Source: an uncultured Rhodospirillaceae bacterium (GTDB lineage Bacteria; Pseudomonadota; Alphaproteobacteria; MPNO01). Taken from it: a DNA stretch of 10,618 bases. The first letter of the stretch is position 1; each line of letters starts with the position of its first letter. The DNA is taken from contig CALGIA010000125.1 of NCBI GenBank assembly GCA_937916005.1, positions 1 to 10,618 of the forward strand, given 5' to 3'. This document shows, one piece after another, positions 1-6,428 of this stretch. The position numbers and the translations under genes are program-made. Under the pieces are notes generated by a model. The model was not told the origin of the DNA and did not search any database. It was given only the letters and a program-made list of their open reading frames with translations.

Positions 1-1255
1 ACATCTGGTGCTGGCCGACCTCGGTGGTGATATAGACGTCCTTGCCACGAGTTTTTTCATAAAGCCGTTCGATGGCGTATTGCGGCTTGATGATCGTGCC
101 GGACTGTTTATATCGCAGGCAATCGCGCGCGCGCCACGTATCGATCTTCGACCACCATTGTTTCAGCGCCTTGGCGTTCGGCTTGTAATTCTTGACCTTC
201 CAGGTCTTGACCATGCGATCGAGCACGCTGGCCGCATCGCCGATGATGGGGATATCCACGGCAACGTTCTTATTGACCGACGACGGATCGATATCGACGT
301 GGATCTTGACCGAGCCCGGTGAAAAATCATCCAACCGCCCGGTGATGCGGTCATCAAAACGCGCGCCAATATTGATCATCACGTCGCATTCATGCATCGC
401 AAGATTGGCTTCATAGGTGCCGTGCATGCCCAGCATGCCCAAATTCTGCTTGTCCTCGCCCGGGAACGCACCGAGCCCCATCAGGGTCAGCGTCGCCGGA
501 TAGCCGGTCAGGTGGATCAGGCGCGTCAGCAATTTCGACGCCGCGGGGCCGGAATTGATGACCCCGCCGCCACAGTAAAAAACCGGGCGCCTGGCGTTGG
601 CGATGACCTTCATGGCCTCATCGATTGCCGCGTTGTCGCCCTTGACGGCCGGCCGATAGGTCCGGTGCATCGTATTGTCCGGCGCCTGGTAATCGCCCAT
701 GGCCATCATGACGTCCTTGGGCAGATCGATCACGACCGGACCGGGACGGCCGCTACGCGCGACGTAGAAGGCCTCATGCACGATCCGTGCAAGATCATTG
801 ACGTCCTTGACCAGGTAATTGTGCTTGGTGCAAGGGCGCGTGATGCCCGTGGTGTCGGCTTCCTGGAACGCGTCATTGCCGATCAGATGGGTCGGGACCT
901 GGCCCGTGATGCAGACCAGCGGAATGGAATCCATCAGCGCGTCGGTCAGGCCGGTCACGGCATTGGTCGCCCCCGGGCCCGACGTCACCAGCACGACGCC
1001 GACCTTGCCGGTCGAACGCGCATAGCCTTCGGCCATATGCACCGCGCCACCTTCCTGGCGCACCAGGATATGGTCAAGGGCATTTTCGGCGAATAACGCA
1101 TCATAGAGCGGCAGAACCGCGCCGCCCGGATAGCCGAATATGGTGTCGACGCTCTGGTCGATCATGGCCTTGAGTAGAATTTCCGAGCCGGTCATCTGTT
1201 GACCTGCCATATCTGAGCCGGTCTTTTTCTGTCCGGCCGCACTGATCTTCGCCAC
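1..1255 (-). CDS. ilvB/ilvI: Acetolactate synthase large subunit, 5' part (runs off left edge)
   Basis: This is the catalytic subunit of acetohydroxyacid synthase, a ThDP-, FAD- and Mg-dependent enzyme that condenses pyruvate with pyruvate or 2-oxobutyrate in the first common step of valine, leucine and isoleucine synthesis. About 418 of an expected 570-600 residues are present. I translated the reverse strand by hand. The ThDP-binding N-domain has GYPGGAVLPLYD at about residues 41-52 and the catalytic Glu at about 68 in VRQEGGAVHMAEGYAR, followed by LVTSGPGATNAVTGL and, at the left edge, TTEVGQHQM, where the C-terminal ThDP domain begins. The GTG at 1255 is preferred because a GAGGAG lies 7 bases upstream. 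In-frame ATGs at 1279 and 1210 lack a good ribosome-binding site. The regulatory subunit gene would be expected downstream, outside the window. The truncation is due to the window edge only. Confidence 0.96.
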   Translation of the reverse strand, partial: MAKISAAGQKKTGSDMAGQQMTGSEILLKAMIDQSVDTIFGYPGGAVLPLYDALFAENALDHILVRQEGGAVHMAEGYARSTGKVGVVLVTSGPGATNAVTGLTDALMDSIPLVCITGQVPTHLIGNDAFQEADTTGITRPCTKHNYLVKDVNDLARIVHEAFYVARSGRPGPVVIDLPKDVMMAMGDYQAPDNTMHRTYRPAVKGDNAAIDEAMKVIANARRPVFYCGGGVINSGPAASKLLTRLIHLTGYPATLTLMGLGAFPGEDKQNLGMLGMHGTYEANLAMHECDVMINIGARFDDRITGRLDDFSPGSVKIHVDIDPSSVNKNVAVDIPIIGDAASVLDRMVKTWKVKNYKPNAKALKQWWSKIDTWRARDCLRYKQSGTIIKPQYAIERLYEKTRGKDVYITTEVGQHQM

Positions 1256-1262
1256 GAAGGGT

Positions 1263-1268
1263 CTCCTC
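1263..1268 (-). promoter_or_regulatory. Ribosome-binding site deciding the GTG start of the acetolactate synthase gene
   Basis: GAGGAG sits 7 bases before the GTG at 1255. It decides between three in-frame starts (ATG 1279, GTG 1255, ATG 1210), because only the GTG has a Shine-Dalgarno sequence at proper spacing. Confidence 0.7.
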
Positions 1269-1298
1269 GAAAGCGCCATATGGTCGGGCGCAAATGAA

Positions 1299-1319
1299 AC
1301 CGGCCCAAACGGGGCCGGT
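1299..1319 (-). terminator. GC-rich hairpin in the acetolactate synthase leader (possible attenuator)
   Basis: On the minus strand ACCGGCCC, a 5-base loop CGTTT and GGGCCGGT form a perfect 8-bp stem, followed by TTCATTTG. It lies about 45 bases before the GTG start and downstream of the predicted promoter, so it sits in the 5' leader. The T-run is interrupted, so it is at best a weak intrinsic terminator. It could be a leaky attenuator, the end point for miaA read-through, or a structured leader. Branched-chain biosynthesis operons are often attenuated, but I found no leader peptide rich in Ile, Leu or Val codons here. Confidence 0.4.
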
Positions 1320-1401
1320 CTGTTTGCCGGAGAAAGCCTTTTTGCGGCCGAACCCGGCTGAATCCCTGCCACGACGGGCGACTTCCGACGCGACGGAGCG
1401 C

Positions 1402-1430
1402 AAAATATAGGGTCATGAGGTCGTGGTCAA
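1402..1430 (-). promoter_or_regulatory. Sigma-70-type promoter for the acetolactate synthase gene
   Basis: On the minus strand TTGACC (1430-1425), a 17-base spacer and TATTTT (1407-1402) make a near-consensus promoter. A TATATT two bases earlier would give a 15-base spacer. The -35 box lies inside the last codons of miaA, whose TGA is at 1415-1413. Predicted transcription would start near 1395, giving a leader of about 140 bases that contains the hairpin at 1299-1319. This suggests the ilv gene is transcribed on its own as well as by any read-through from miaA. Confidence 0.6.
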
Positions 1431-2342
1431 CAGAAAATTGCTAATAAATGAAAAGATTTTGTCATCATTGCTTTCTATTAATTTCGTATCATGGGTAATA
1501 TTTGAAATTATCTGATGTCTGAACCAGGTTCCCTGCCGTTTGGCATAGCGCCGGGATTCGCGCTGGCCCAGCTCCTGGGCCTGTGCGAACGGGATTTCGC
1601 CCGCCACATGGGCCATCAGCGGGCGCAATCCGATGGCCTTGGCGGCGGGCAGATCCGGATCGAGCCGGAGTTGAGCGAAATTCCGCGCCTCATCCATGGC
1701 GCCGGCCTCGATCATTGCCGCAAACCGGGAATCGATTGCGGCGTAGAGTTCCGCCCGGGGCGGCGCCAGCAATATTGTGGCAAATTGATATCCCTGCCCG
1801 GCATTTTCAGGCGGTTCGCGCTGCCAGCCGGACAATGTCCGCCCGGTGGCATCGAAAACTTCGCGCGCGCGAACCATCCTCTGCCGGTCATTGGGAGAAA
1901 TCCGCCCGGCCGCGATGGGGTCTATCCCAGCCAGTTCGGCATGGAAGGCGGCGGCGCCGATATCTTCGAAGCGGCGCTCCGCCGCATTCCGGTATGGCGC
2001 GGCCACCGATGGAATGCGCGACAAGCCGGTCATCAGGGCGCGAAGATAGAGCCCGGTTCCGCCGGCGACCACGGGCAGCCGGCCTTGCGCCAGTGTGTCG
2101 GCGATTTCCGCCAATGCCAGGGACACCCATCGTCCGGCGGAACACCGCTCCGACGCGGGCAGCACGCCATAGAGCCGATGGGGTGCGCGACTCAGGGCCG
2201 CGTCATCGGGCCGCGCGGTGATCAGACGCAATTCACGATAGAGCTGCATGGAATCGGCGTTGATCACATCGCCGGAAAACTTTTCAGCGATGGCGAGGGC
2301 GAGGGCGGATTTTCCGCTCGCGGTCGGCCCCGCGACAACCAC
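1413..2342 (-). CDS. miaA: tRNA dimethylallyltransferase MiaA
   Basis: MiaA transfers the dimethylallyl group of DMAPP to N6 of A37 in tRNAs reading UNN codons, the first step of ms2i6A formation. Visible motifs are the P-loop GPTASGKS (residues 5-12), the D-S pair of NADSMQLY (about 30-31, the general-base region), GGTGLYLRAL (94-103) and the C-terminal RRYAKRQGTWFRHQ (264-277). At 309 residues it is close to the usual 300-320. The GTG at 2342 is the only ATG/GTG/TTG available, but it leaves just MVVA before the P-loop, shorter than usual, and has no good ribosome-binding site. An in-frame CTG at 2381, overlapping the degP stop as CTGA, would add 13 residues. The C-terminal tail beyond the TWFRHQ motif is AT-rich and doubles as the ilv promoter region. 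The gene is 35 bases after degP and probably co-transcribed with it. Confidence 0.95.
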   Translation of the reverse strand: MVVAGPTASGKSALALAIAEKFSGDVINADSMQLYRELRLITARPDDAALSRAPHRLYGVLPASERCSAGRWVSLALAEIADTLAQGRLPVVAGGTGLYLRALMTGLSRIPSVAAPYRNAAERRFEDIGAAAFHAELAGIDPIAAGRISPNDRQRMVRAREVFDATGRTLSGWQREPPENAGQGYQFATILLAPPRAELYAAIDSRFAAMIEAGAMDEARNFAQLRLDPDLPAAKAIGLRPLMAHVAGEIPFAQAQELGQRESRRYAKRQGTWFRHQIISNITHDTKLIESNDDKIFSFISNFLLTTTS

Positions 2343-2377
2343 GATGTTGCCGCGGGAAGCGCCGATCTTCCGCCCGG

Positions 2378-3910
2378 TCAGCTTTCTTCCAGCTTGAGAC
2401 CGACAAACCGCGTGCTGCCGCCACGTTCAAGCAGGATGATGATGCTTTTCATCTTGTTCTCACGCGCTTTGTCCACGTGGCTTTTGACCTGTGACGGATT
2501 GGTGACGGGCGCATGTTCCGGGCCGATCTTGCGGATGATATCGCCGGGGCGAATACTCTTTTCGGCCGCCGCCCCGCCTTCATCCACATTGATGACAACG
2601 ACCCCGTTGACGGCTTCGTCCAGCTTGTATTTTTCGCGCAGATCGGGCGTTAGAGTTGCCAGCGCCAGGCCCAGGGGTTTTATAATTACGGGCGCCTGGG
2701 GTTTGCTCCTGGGGGTGTCCTTTTCAACGGCTGCTGCCGTTTGCGGGGCTTCCGGAAATTCACCGAGGAGGATTTCCAGCTTTATCTTTTTGCTTTTGCG
2801 CCAGACTTCGACCATGACCCGCTTGCCGACATTTGTCTCGGCCACGATACGGGGCAGACGGCGCATCATGCCGACTTTCTTGCCGTCGAAGGTCAGGATC
2901 ACGTCGCCGATTTCCACTTTGCCCTTCGCCGCCGGGCTGTTCGCGGTGATGTTGGCGACCAGCGCGCCGGTGGCTTCCGTCAGCCCGAGACCCTCGGCGA
3001 TTTCCTTGGTCACGCTCTGAATATTGACGCCGAGCCAACCGCGCTTGGCCTTGCCGAATTTCCTGAGTTGGGCGATGACCGGTTTGGCCAGGTTGGACGG
3101 AATCGCGAACCCGATCCCGACGCTGCCGCCCGATGGCGAATAGATTGCCGAATTGACGCCCACGACCTCACCCTTGATGTTGAACATGGGCCCGCCCGAA
3201 TTGCCCCGGTTGATCGATGCATCGGTCTGGATAAAGTCATCATAAGGGCCGGAATTGATATCGCGGTGACGGGCCGAAACGATCCCGGCGGTAACCGTGC
3301 CGCCGAGCCCAAACGGATTTCCGATCGCGACCACCCAATCGCCGACCCGCGCGGCATCCGAATCGCCGAATTTGACAAAAACAAGAGGTTTTTTCGGTTC
3401 GACCTTCAACAGGGCCAGATCGGTTTTTGCATCGCGCCCGATGACTTTCGCCTTCAGCTTGCGGTCGTCGGAAAAGGTGATCATGATCTCGTCGGCCTCG
3501 GCGATTACATGGTTATTGGTCACCACCAGCCCGGACGGATCAATCACGAAACCGGATCCCAGCGAGGTCATTTTCCGCTGCGTGCCGCCGCGCCGCTGCC
3601 GGTCGAAAAATTCGCGAAAGAAATCCTCGAACGGGGCTCCTGGCGCCACTTGCGGCCCCTGGCCTTGCTCCCGCTCCTGACCCTGACGGGGCGGGGCGGA
3701 CTGCGGCTGCTTGACGACCTGGGTCGTCGAAATATTGACCACCGCCGGCAACAATTTCGCCGCCAGATCGGCAAAACTGTCCGGAACCATCTTGGCCATC
3801 GCCTGGCCAGACGGCGCAAGCATTGCTGCAATAATCAACACGCCGAAAGTGCGGGCGACCAAGTTACGGCGGGAAAAACGACCCGCCGGCCGGAATTCAG
3901 TTTTCGTCAC
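2378..3910 (-). CDS. degP: DegP/Do-type periplasmic serine endoprotease
   Basis: This HtrA-family protease/chaperone degrades or refolds damaged envelope proteins in the periplasm. Numbering from the GTG at 3910 gives 510 residues. They comprise a signal sequence at 1-39 with AMA before Lys40, a Gln/Gly/Pro-rich loop at about 66-92 (like the LA loop of DegP), and a trypsin-like domain with catalytic His134 (TNNHVI), Asp164 (AKTDLALLKV) and Ser238 (NRGNSGGPMF). PDZ1 follows at about 288-382 and PDZ2 at about 410-505. The reading frame extends to an ATG at 3973, but the GTG at 3910 has GAGGAG at good spacing and places the signal sequence near the N-terminus, so I choose it. The signal region contains SRRNLV at 13-18, a partial twin-arginine motif. 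It is downstream of the hflK-hflC-DUF2065 group, across a 165-base gap that may hold its own promoter. DegQ or another HtrA paralogue name is possible. Confidence 0.95.
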   Translation of the reverse strand: MTKTEFRPAGRFSRRNLVARTFGVLIIAAMLAPSGQAMAKMVPDSFADLAAKLLPAVVNISTTQVVKQPQSAPPRQGQEREQGQGPQVAPGAPFEDFFREFFDRQRRGGTQRKMTSLGSGFVIDPSGLVVTNNHVIAEADEIMITFSDDRKLKAKVIGRDAKTDLALLKVEPKKPLVFVKFGDSDAARVGDWVVAIGNPFGLGGTVTAGIVSARHRDINSGPYDDFIQTDASINRGNSGGPMFNIKGEVVGVNSAIYSPSGGSVGIGFAIPSNLAKPVIAQLRKFGKAKRGWLGVNIQSVTKEIAEGLGLTEATGALVANITANSPAAKGKVEIGDVILTFDGKKVGMMRRLPRIVAETNVGKRVMVEVWRKSKKIKLEILLGEFPEAPQTAAAVEKDTPRSKPQAPVIIKPLGLALATLTPDLREKYKLDEAVNGVVVINVDEGGAAAEKSIRPGDIIRKIGPEHAPVTNPSQVKSHVDKARENKMKSIIILLERGGSTRFVGLKLEES

Positions 3911-3917
3911 AAAATTT

Positions 3918-3923
3918 CTCCTC
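3918..3923 (-). promoter_or_regulatory. Ribosome-binding site deciding the GTG start of degP
   Basis: GAGGAG (3923-3918) is followed by AAATTTT and GTG at 3910. It supports the GTG over the ATG at 3973, which would add 21 residues (MALATCLAQWGANS...) that do not resemble a DegP N-terminus. Confidence 0.7.
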
Positions 3924-4075
3924 ACATTCGGACTATTCGCACCCCATTGCGCTAAGCACGTCGCCAAGGCCATCGGGCGCGAGGCTCTTATGATCGCGAA
4001 TTATGGAACAAATATGGCGTTCCGTGCCCAAATTGCCAGTCCGATTGAACTAATCGTGATTAACCCGAATGAAAT
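3924..4075 (-). promoter_or_regulatory. DUF2065-degP gap with a weak candidate promoter and small inverted repeats
   Basis: This AT-rich gap probably carries degP regulation. On the minus strand CTGGCA (4039-4034), 17 bases and CATATT (4016-4011) form a weak promoter candidate, 4/6 matches in each box. GGAAC-N9-GTTCC (4005-4023) is a perfect inverted repeat spanning the candidate -10. Upstream, GATT (4043-4046), AATC (4052-4055) and GATTA (4058-4062) make alternating half-sites, including the palindrome TAATC-GT-GATTA. I cannot assign a regulator. Confidence 0.3.
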
Positions 4076-4267
4076 TCACCGGCGCAGCAACCATACAATG
4101 CCGACCCCGATGGTCGCGGCCGCCAGGCCGGCGCTACGCAGCGCCGATCCCGGCTGGTCGGCCACGGTCACCATCATCCGCTTCATGGCGTCGGGGAAGA
4201 GAGCGTAGAGAGCGCCCTCTATCACCAGAACCAACGCCAATGCAATCAGCAATTCATCGGTTGGCAA
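4076..4267 (-). CDS. DUF2065 (YjeT-like) small inner-membrane protein
   Basis: This is a 63-residue protein with two hydrophobic segments, about residues 6-24 (LLIALALVLVIEGALYALF) and 45-61 (SAGLAAATIGVGIVWLL). They are separated by a short polar loop containing FPDAMKRMM, and the chain ends in Arg-Arg. Length, two-helix layout, the EGALYALFPDAMKRM signature and position directly after hflC match the DUF2065/YjeT family. The E. coli member yjeT also follows hflC. No biochemical function is established. The only plausible in-frame start is TTG at 4267, since an in-frame stop lies upstream with no ATG or GTG between. The gene begins 4 bases after the hflC stop without a clear Shine-Dalgarno, so translation is probably coupled to hflC. 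Confidence 0.85.
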   Translation of the reverse strand: MPTDELLIALALVLVIEGALYALFPDAMKRMMVTVADQPGSALRSAGLAAATIGVGIVWLLRR

Positions 4268-4271
4268 CGGA

Positions 4272-5159
4272 TCACTTGCGTCCCGGTTTCGGCCCGCCGC
4301 TCAGATTTCCGAAATAGCGGAAAAACTCGCTGTCGGGCGACAGCACCATGGTGGTGTCGTCCCCCTCGAAGGCCTTGCGATAGGCCTGCATGGAACGATA
4401 GAAGGAATAAAAATCAGGATCCAGGCCGTATGCGTCGGCATAGATCTTGATCGCCGTCTTGTCGCCCACGCCGCGGGTGATTTCCGACTGCTTTTCCGCC
4501 TCGGCCAGCAACACGGTGCGTTCGCGATCGGCGGACGACCGGATCTGTTGCGCCTTCTCAAACCCCTGGGCACGGGCTTCACGCGCTTCACGTTCGCGTT
4601 CAGAGCGCATCCGGGCGTAAATCGCCTGGGCCGCCTGGTCGGGCAGATCGGCCCGGCGCAACCGCACATCAACGATATTGATGCCGAACCGCTGGGCGAC
4701 TTCATTCACGCCTTTTTGGATATTGGCCATGATCTTAATCCGCTCATCGGACAACACCGTCAGCAGAGTCACATTGCCGAGGGTCCGCCTGAGGCTGGAA
4801 TCCACCACGCCGTTCAGCCGCGACAGCACGCCCGCCTCGGACCGCACGGTCTTGTAAAATTTCAACGGGTCGTCGATCTGATAGCGGACAAAGGCATCGA
4901 CGATCATCCGTTTCTGGTCGGACAGGATCACGGTTTCCGCCGGCGGATCGAAGGACAGGATACGGCGATCATATTCCACGATGTTCTGCAGGAAGGGCAA
5001 TTTGAAATTAAGCCCGGGCTCCCTGATTGTCCGTTTCCATTCGCCGAATTGCAGCACCAGCACCTGTTTGGTCTGATGCACGGTGAATATGGAGTTGAAC
5101 GCGACGATACCCAAAACGATGATGACGATACCGAGGATAGTCAGCTTGTTTTTATTCAT
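4272..5159 (-). CDS. hflC: HflC, SPFH-domain subunit of the FtsH-modulating HflKC complex
   Basis: HflC is an inner-membrane protein that assembles with HflK into the large periplasmic cage surrounding the FtsH AAA protease, modulating degradation of membrane proteins. The 295-residue product has one N-terminal membrane segment (about 7-25, TILGIVIIVLGIVAF). A stomatin/prohibitin (SPFH) domain follows, with VLVLQFGEWKRTIREPGLNF at about 33-52. A charged helical region at about 183-225 (SEREREAREARAQGFEKA) then leads to a C-terminal AIKIYADAYGLDPDFYSFYRS stretch typical of HflC. The ATG at 5159 overlaps the hflK stop as ATGA, implying translational coupling and near-equal synthesis, as expected for partners of one complex. 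Confidence 0.97.
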   Translation of the reverse strand: MNKNKLTILGIVIIVLGIVAFNSIFTVHQTKQVLVLQFGEWKRTIREPGLNFKLPFLQNIVEYDRRILSFDPPAETVILSDQKRMIVDAFVRYQIDDPLKFYKTVRSEAGVLSRLNGVVDSSLRRTLGNVTLLTVLSDERIKIMANIQKGVNEVAQRFGINIVDVRLRRADLPDQAAQAIYARMRSEREREAREARAQGFEKAQQIRSSADRERTVLLAEAEKQSEITRGVGDKTAIKIYADAYGLDPDFYSFYRSMQAYRKAFEGDDTTMVLSPDSEFFRYFGNLSGGPKPGRK

Positions 5160-6265
5160 TTCGCCGCTCCCGCGCTCGTCCGTGGTCGTTTCTGGATTTC
5201 AGGCAAGGGGAGATAAGGCACCACGCCCGACCCGCCCTTGGCGCTGGGATCGATGATCACCTTGTTGGTGCCTGCGAACACTTCTTCCATGGTTTCCAGA
5301 TACATGCGCTGTTTGGTGACGTCCTTGCCCGCCTTGTAGGATTCGTAAATCGCCTGGTAGCGTTGGGCTTCACCCTGGGCCTTGTTGACGATCTGCTCCT
5401 TATAGGCGTTGGCGGCCTGGATCACCTTTTCAGACTCGCCACGGGCGCGCGGCAGAATGTCGTTGCGATAGGCCTCGGCTTCGTTGCGCAAACGCTCCAG
5501 ATCGGCCGCCGCGCGCTGGACGTCGATAAAGGCGTCGATCACCGGTTGGGGCGGATCGATTTTCTGCATCTGGATTTCGCGGATTTCGATCCCCGCGCCA
5601 TATTCATCGAGATGCTTCTGCGCGCGAAGCTGCGTGGCTTTCTGGATCTCGTCCCGTCCCTCGGTCAGAGCCGAAAGAATCGGTTTCTGGCCGATCACCG
5701 CGCGCATGGCCGCTTCGGCGGCAACCTTGACCGTGTTTTCCGGGTCGCGAATGTTGAACAGAAACTGTTTCGCGTCCTTGACGACCCAGAGCACGCTGAA
5801 ATCCACATCGACGATATTTTCATCGCCGGTCAGCATCAGGCTTTCCTCGGGCACATCCCGCGCCGGAATGCCGCGTCCGCCGGCGCCGACGCTTCTGAGG
5901 CCGACTTCGATCTTGTTGATGCGGGTCACAAAGGGAGTAATCACGGTCTGAATCGGGCTTGGCAGATGGTAATGCAGGCCGGGGTCGGTCGTCTCCAGCC
6001 ATTTTCCGAATTGCAGGACCACGCCCTGTTGATCCGGTTGAACGCGGTATACTCCGCTTGCCGCCCACAGCCCAAACAGAACGAACAGCACCACAAGCAT
6101 TCCGCGGCCGCCGCCAAATCCACCGGGCAGGATCCGTTTGAGTTTATCCTGACCCTGGCGCAGCATGTCTTCAAAGTCGGGCGCTTGCGGTCCGCCGCCG
6201 CTGCCGCCACCACTGCCCCAAGGACCACCACCGCCGCCGCCGCCGCCTTGTTGTTTCCATGGCAT
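5156..6265 (-). CDS. hflK: HflK, SPFH-domain partner of HflC
   Basis: HflK forms the membrane cage with HflC around FtsH. The 369-residue product starts with MPWKQQ, a run of eight glycines and a further Gly/Ser-rich stretch to about residue 25, the usual cytoplasmic glycine-rich N-terminus of HflK. A membrane segment covers about 56-70 (MLVVLFVLFGLWAAS). The SPFH domain starts at about 73 (YRVQPDQQGVVLQFGKW). The family motif DPPQPVIDAFIDVQRA lies at about 237-252, followed by a helical region rich in Glu, Ala and Arg (about 253-305). The ATG at 6265 has GGTGA 6 bases upstream. It is the first gene of its minus-strand group and is divergent from mrp. The GC-rich triplet repeat encoding the glycines could vary in length without changing frame. 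Confidence 0.97.
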   Translation of the reverse strand: MPWKQQGGGGGGGGPWGSGGGSGGGPQAPDFEDMLRQGQDKLKRILPGGFGGGRGMLVVLFVLFGLWAASGVYRVQPDQQGVVLQFGKWLETTDPGLHYHLPSPIQTVITPFVTRINKIEVGLRSVGAGGRGIPARDVPEESLMLTGDENIVDVDFSVLWVVKDAKQFLFNIRDPENTVKVAAEAAMRAVIGQKPILSALTEGRDEIQKATQLRAQKHLDEYGAGIEIREIQMQKIDPPQPVIDAFIDVQRAAADLERLRNEAEAYRNDILPRARGESEKVIQAANAYKEQIVNKAQGEAQRYQAIYESYKAGKDVTKQRMYLETMEEVFAGTNKVIIDPSAKGGSGVVPYLPLPEIQKRPRTSAGAAK

Positions 6266-6321
6266 GAGAGTTCACCGCTTTCTGATTAGTTTCCCTGTCT
6301 TCGACATAATGCCGAAACCAC

Positions 6322-6336
6322 GCTTTGCTCCAAAGC
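6322..6336. promoter_or_regulatory. Perfect inverted repeat between divergent hflK and mrp
   Basis: GCTTTG-CTC-CAAAGC is a perfect 6-bp-arm inverted repeat. It lies in the predicted hflK leader on one strand and overlaps the candidate mrp -35 on the other. It could be an operator or a short RNA hairpin in the hflK leader. No regulator is recognised. Confidence 0.3.
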
Positions 6337-6352
6337 CTTGCTGCCTTATATG
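6325..6352 (+). promoter_or_regulatory. Candidate promoter for mrp and the downstream MBL gene
   Basis: TTGCTC (6325-6330), 16 bases and TATATG (6347-6352) would start a transcript near 6359, about 70 bases before mrp. Both boxes are imperfect. The -10 overlaps the candidate hflK -10 on the other strand, so polymerase could not occupy both promoters at once. Confidence 0.3.
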
Positions 6353-6373
6353 GTAGCTTTGGCGGTGGCGCAA
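6345..6373 (-). promoter_or_regulatory. Candidate promoter for hflK-hflC-DUF2065
   Basis: On the minus strand TTGCGC (6373-6368), 17 bases and TATAAG (6350-6345; 5/6 to consensus) would start transcription near 6338, giving a leader of about 70 bases before hflK. The -35 box is weak, 3/6. No clear heat-shock promoter is visible. Confidence 0.4.
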
Positions 6374-6428
6374 TGCAGCAACGGCGTAACCCCACATAGA
6401 TAGTGGATCAAGCAGAGGTTTTAAAGGT

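Noticed and set aside
392..1096. A 234-codon plus-strand open frame
   Set aside because: It is antisense to acetolactate synthase, whose motifs read clearly on the minus strand.
1..1255. Acetolactate synthase as a pseudogene fragment
   Set aside because: The frame is intact to the left edge with all expected motifs; it is cut only by the window boundary.
1256..1400. Branched-chain leader peptide for attenuation
   Set aside because: Leader frames lack clusters of Ile, Leu or Val codons, and no ATG with a ribosome-binding site precedes the hairpin.
1515..3020. A 501-codon plus-strand open frame antisense to miaA and degP
   Set aside because: It crosses two well-supported genes, has low-complexity composition typical of GC-rich antisense frames, and matches no family I recognise.
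2741..3955. A 404-codon plus-strand open frame antisense to degP
   Set aside because: It is the complement of a gene with a complete catalytic triad and two PDZ domains; composition rich in Asp, His, Gly and Arg is the usual shadow pattern.
4005..4023. GGAAC as an EcfG general-stress promoter -35 upstream of degP
   Set aside because: No GTT-type -10 lies 16-17 bases downstream in either orientation; the GGAAC is better described as one arm of an inverted repeat.
6211..6252. CCG/CCA repeat as a CRISPR or mobile-element repeat
   Set aside because: It is an in-frame coding triplet repeat for the glycine-rich HflK N-terminus, with no spacers.
5363..6289. A 308-codon plus-strand open frame antisense to hflK
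   Set aside because: It is a shadow of hflK; no own ribosome-binding site or recognisable domain.
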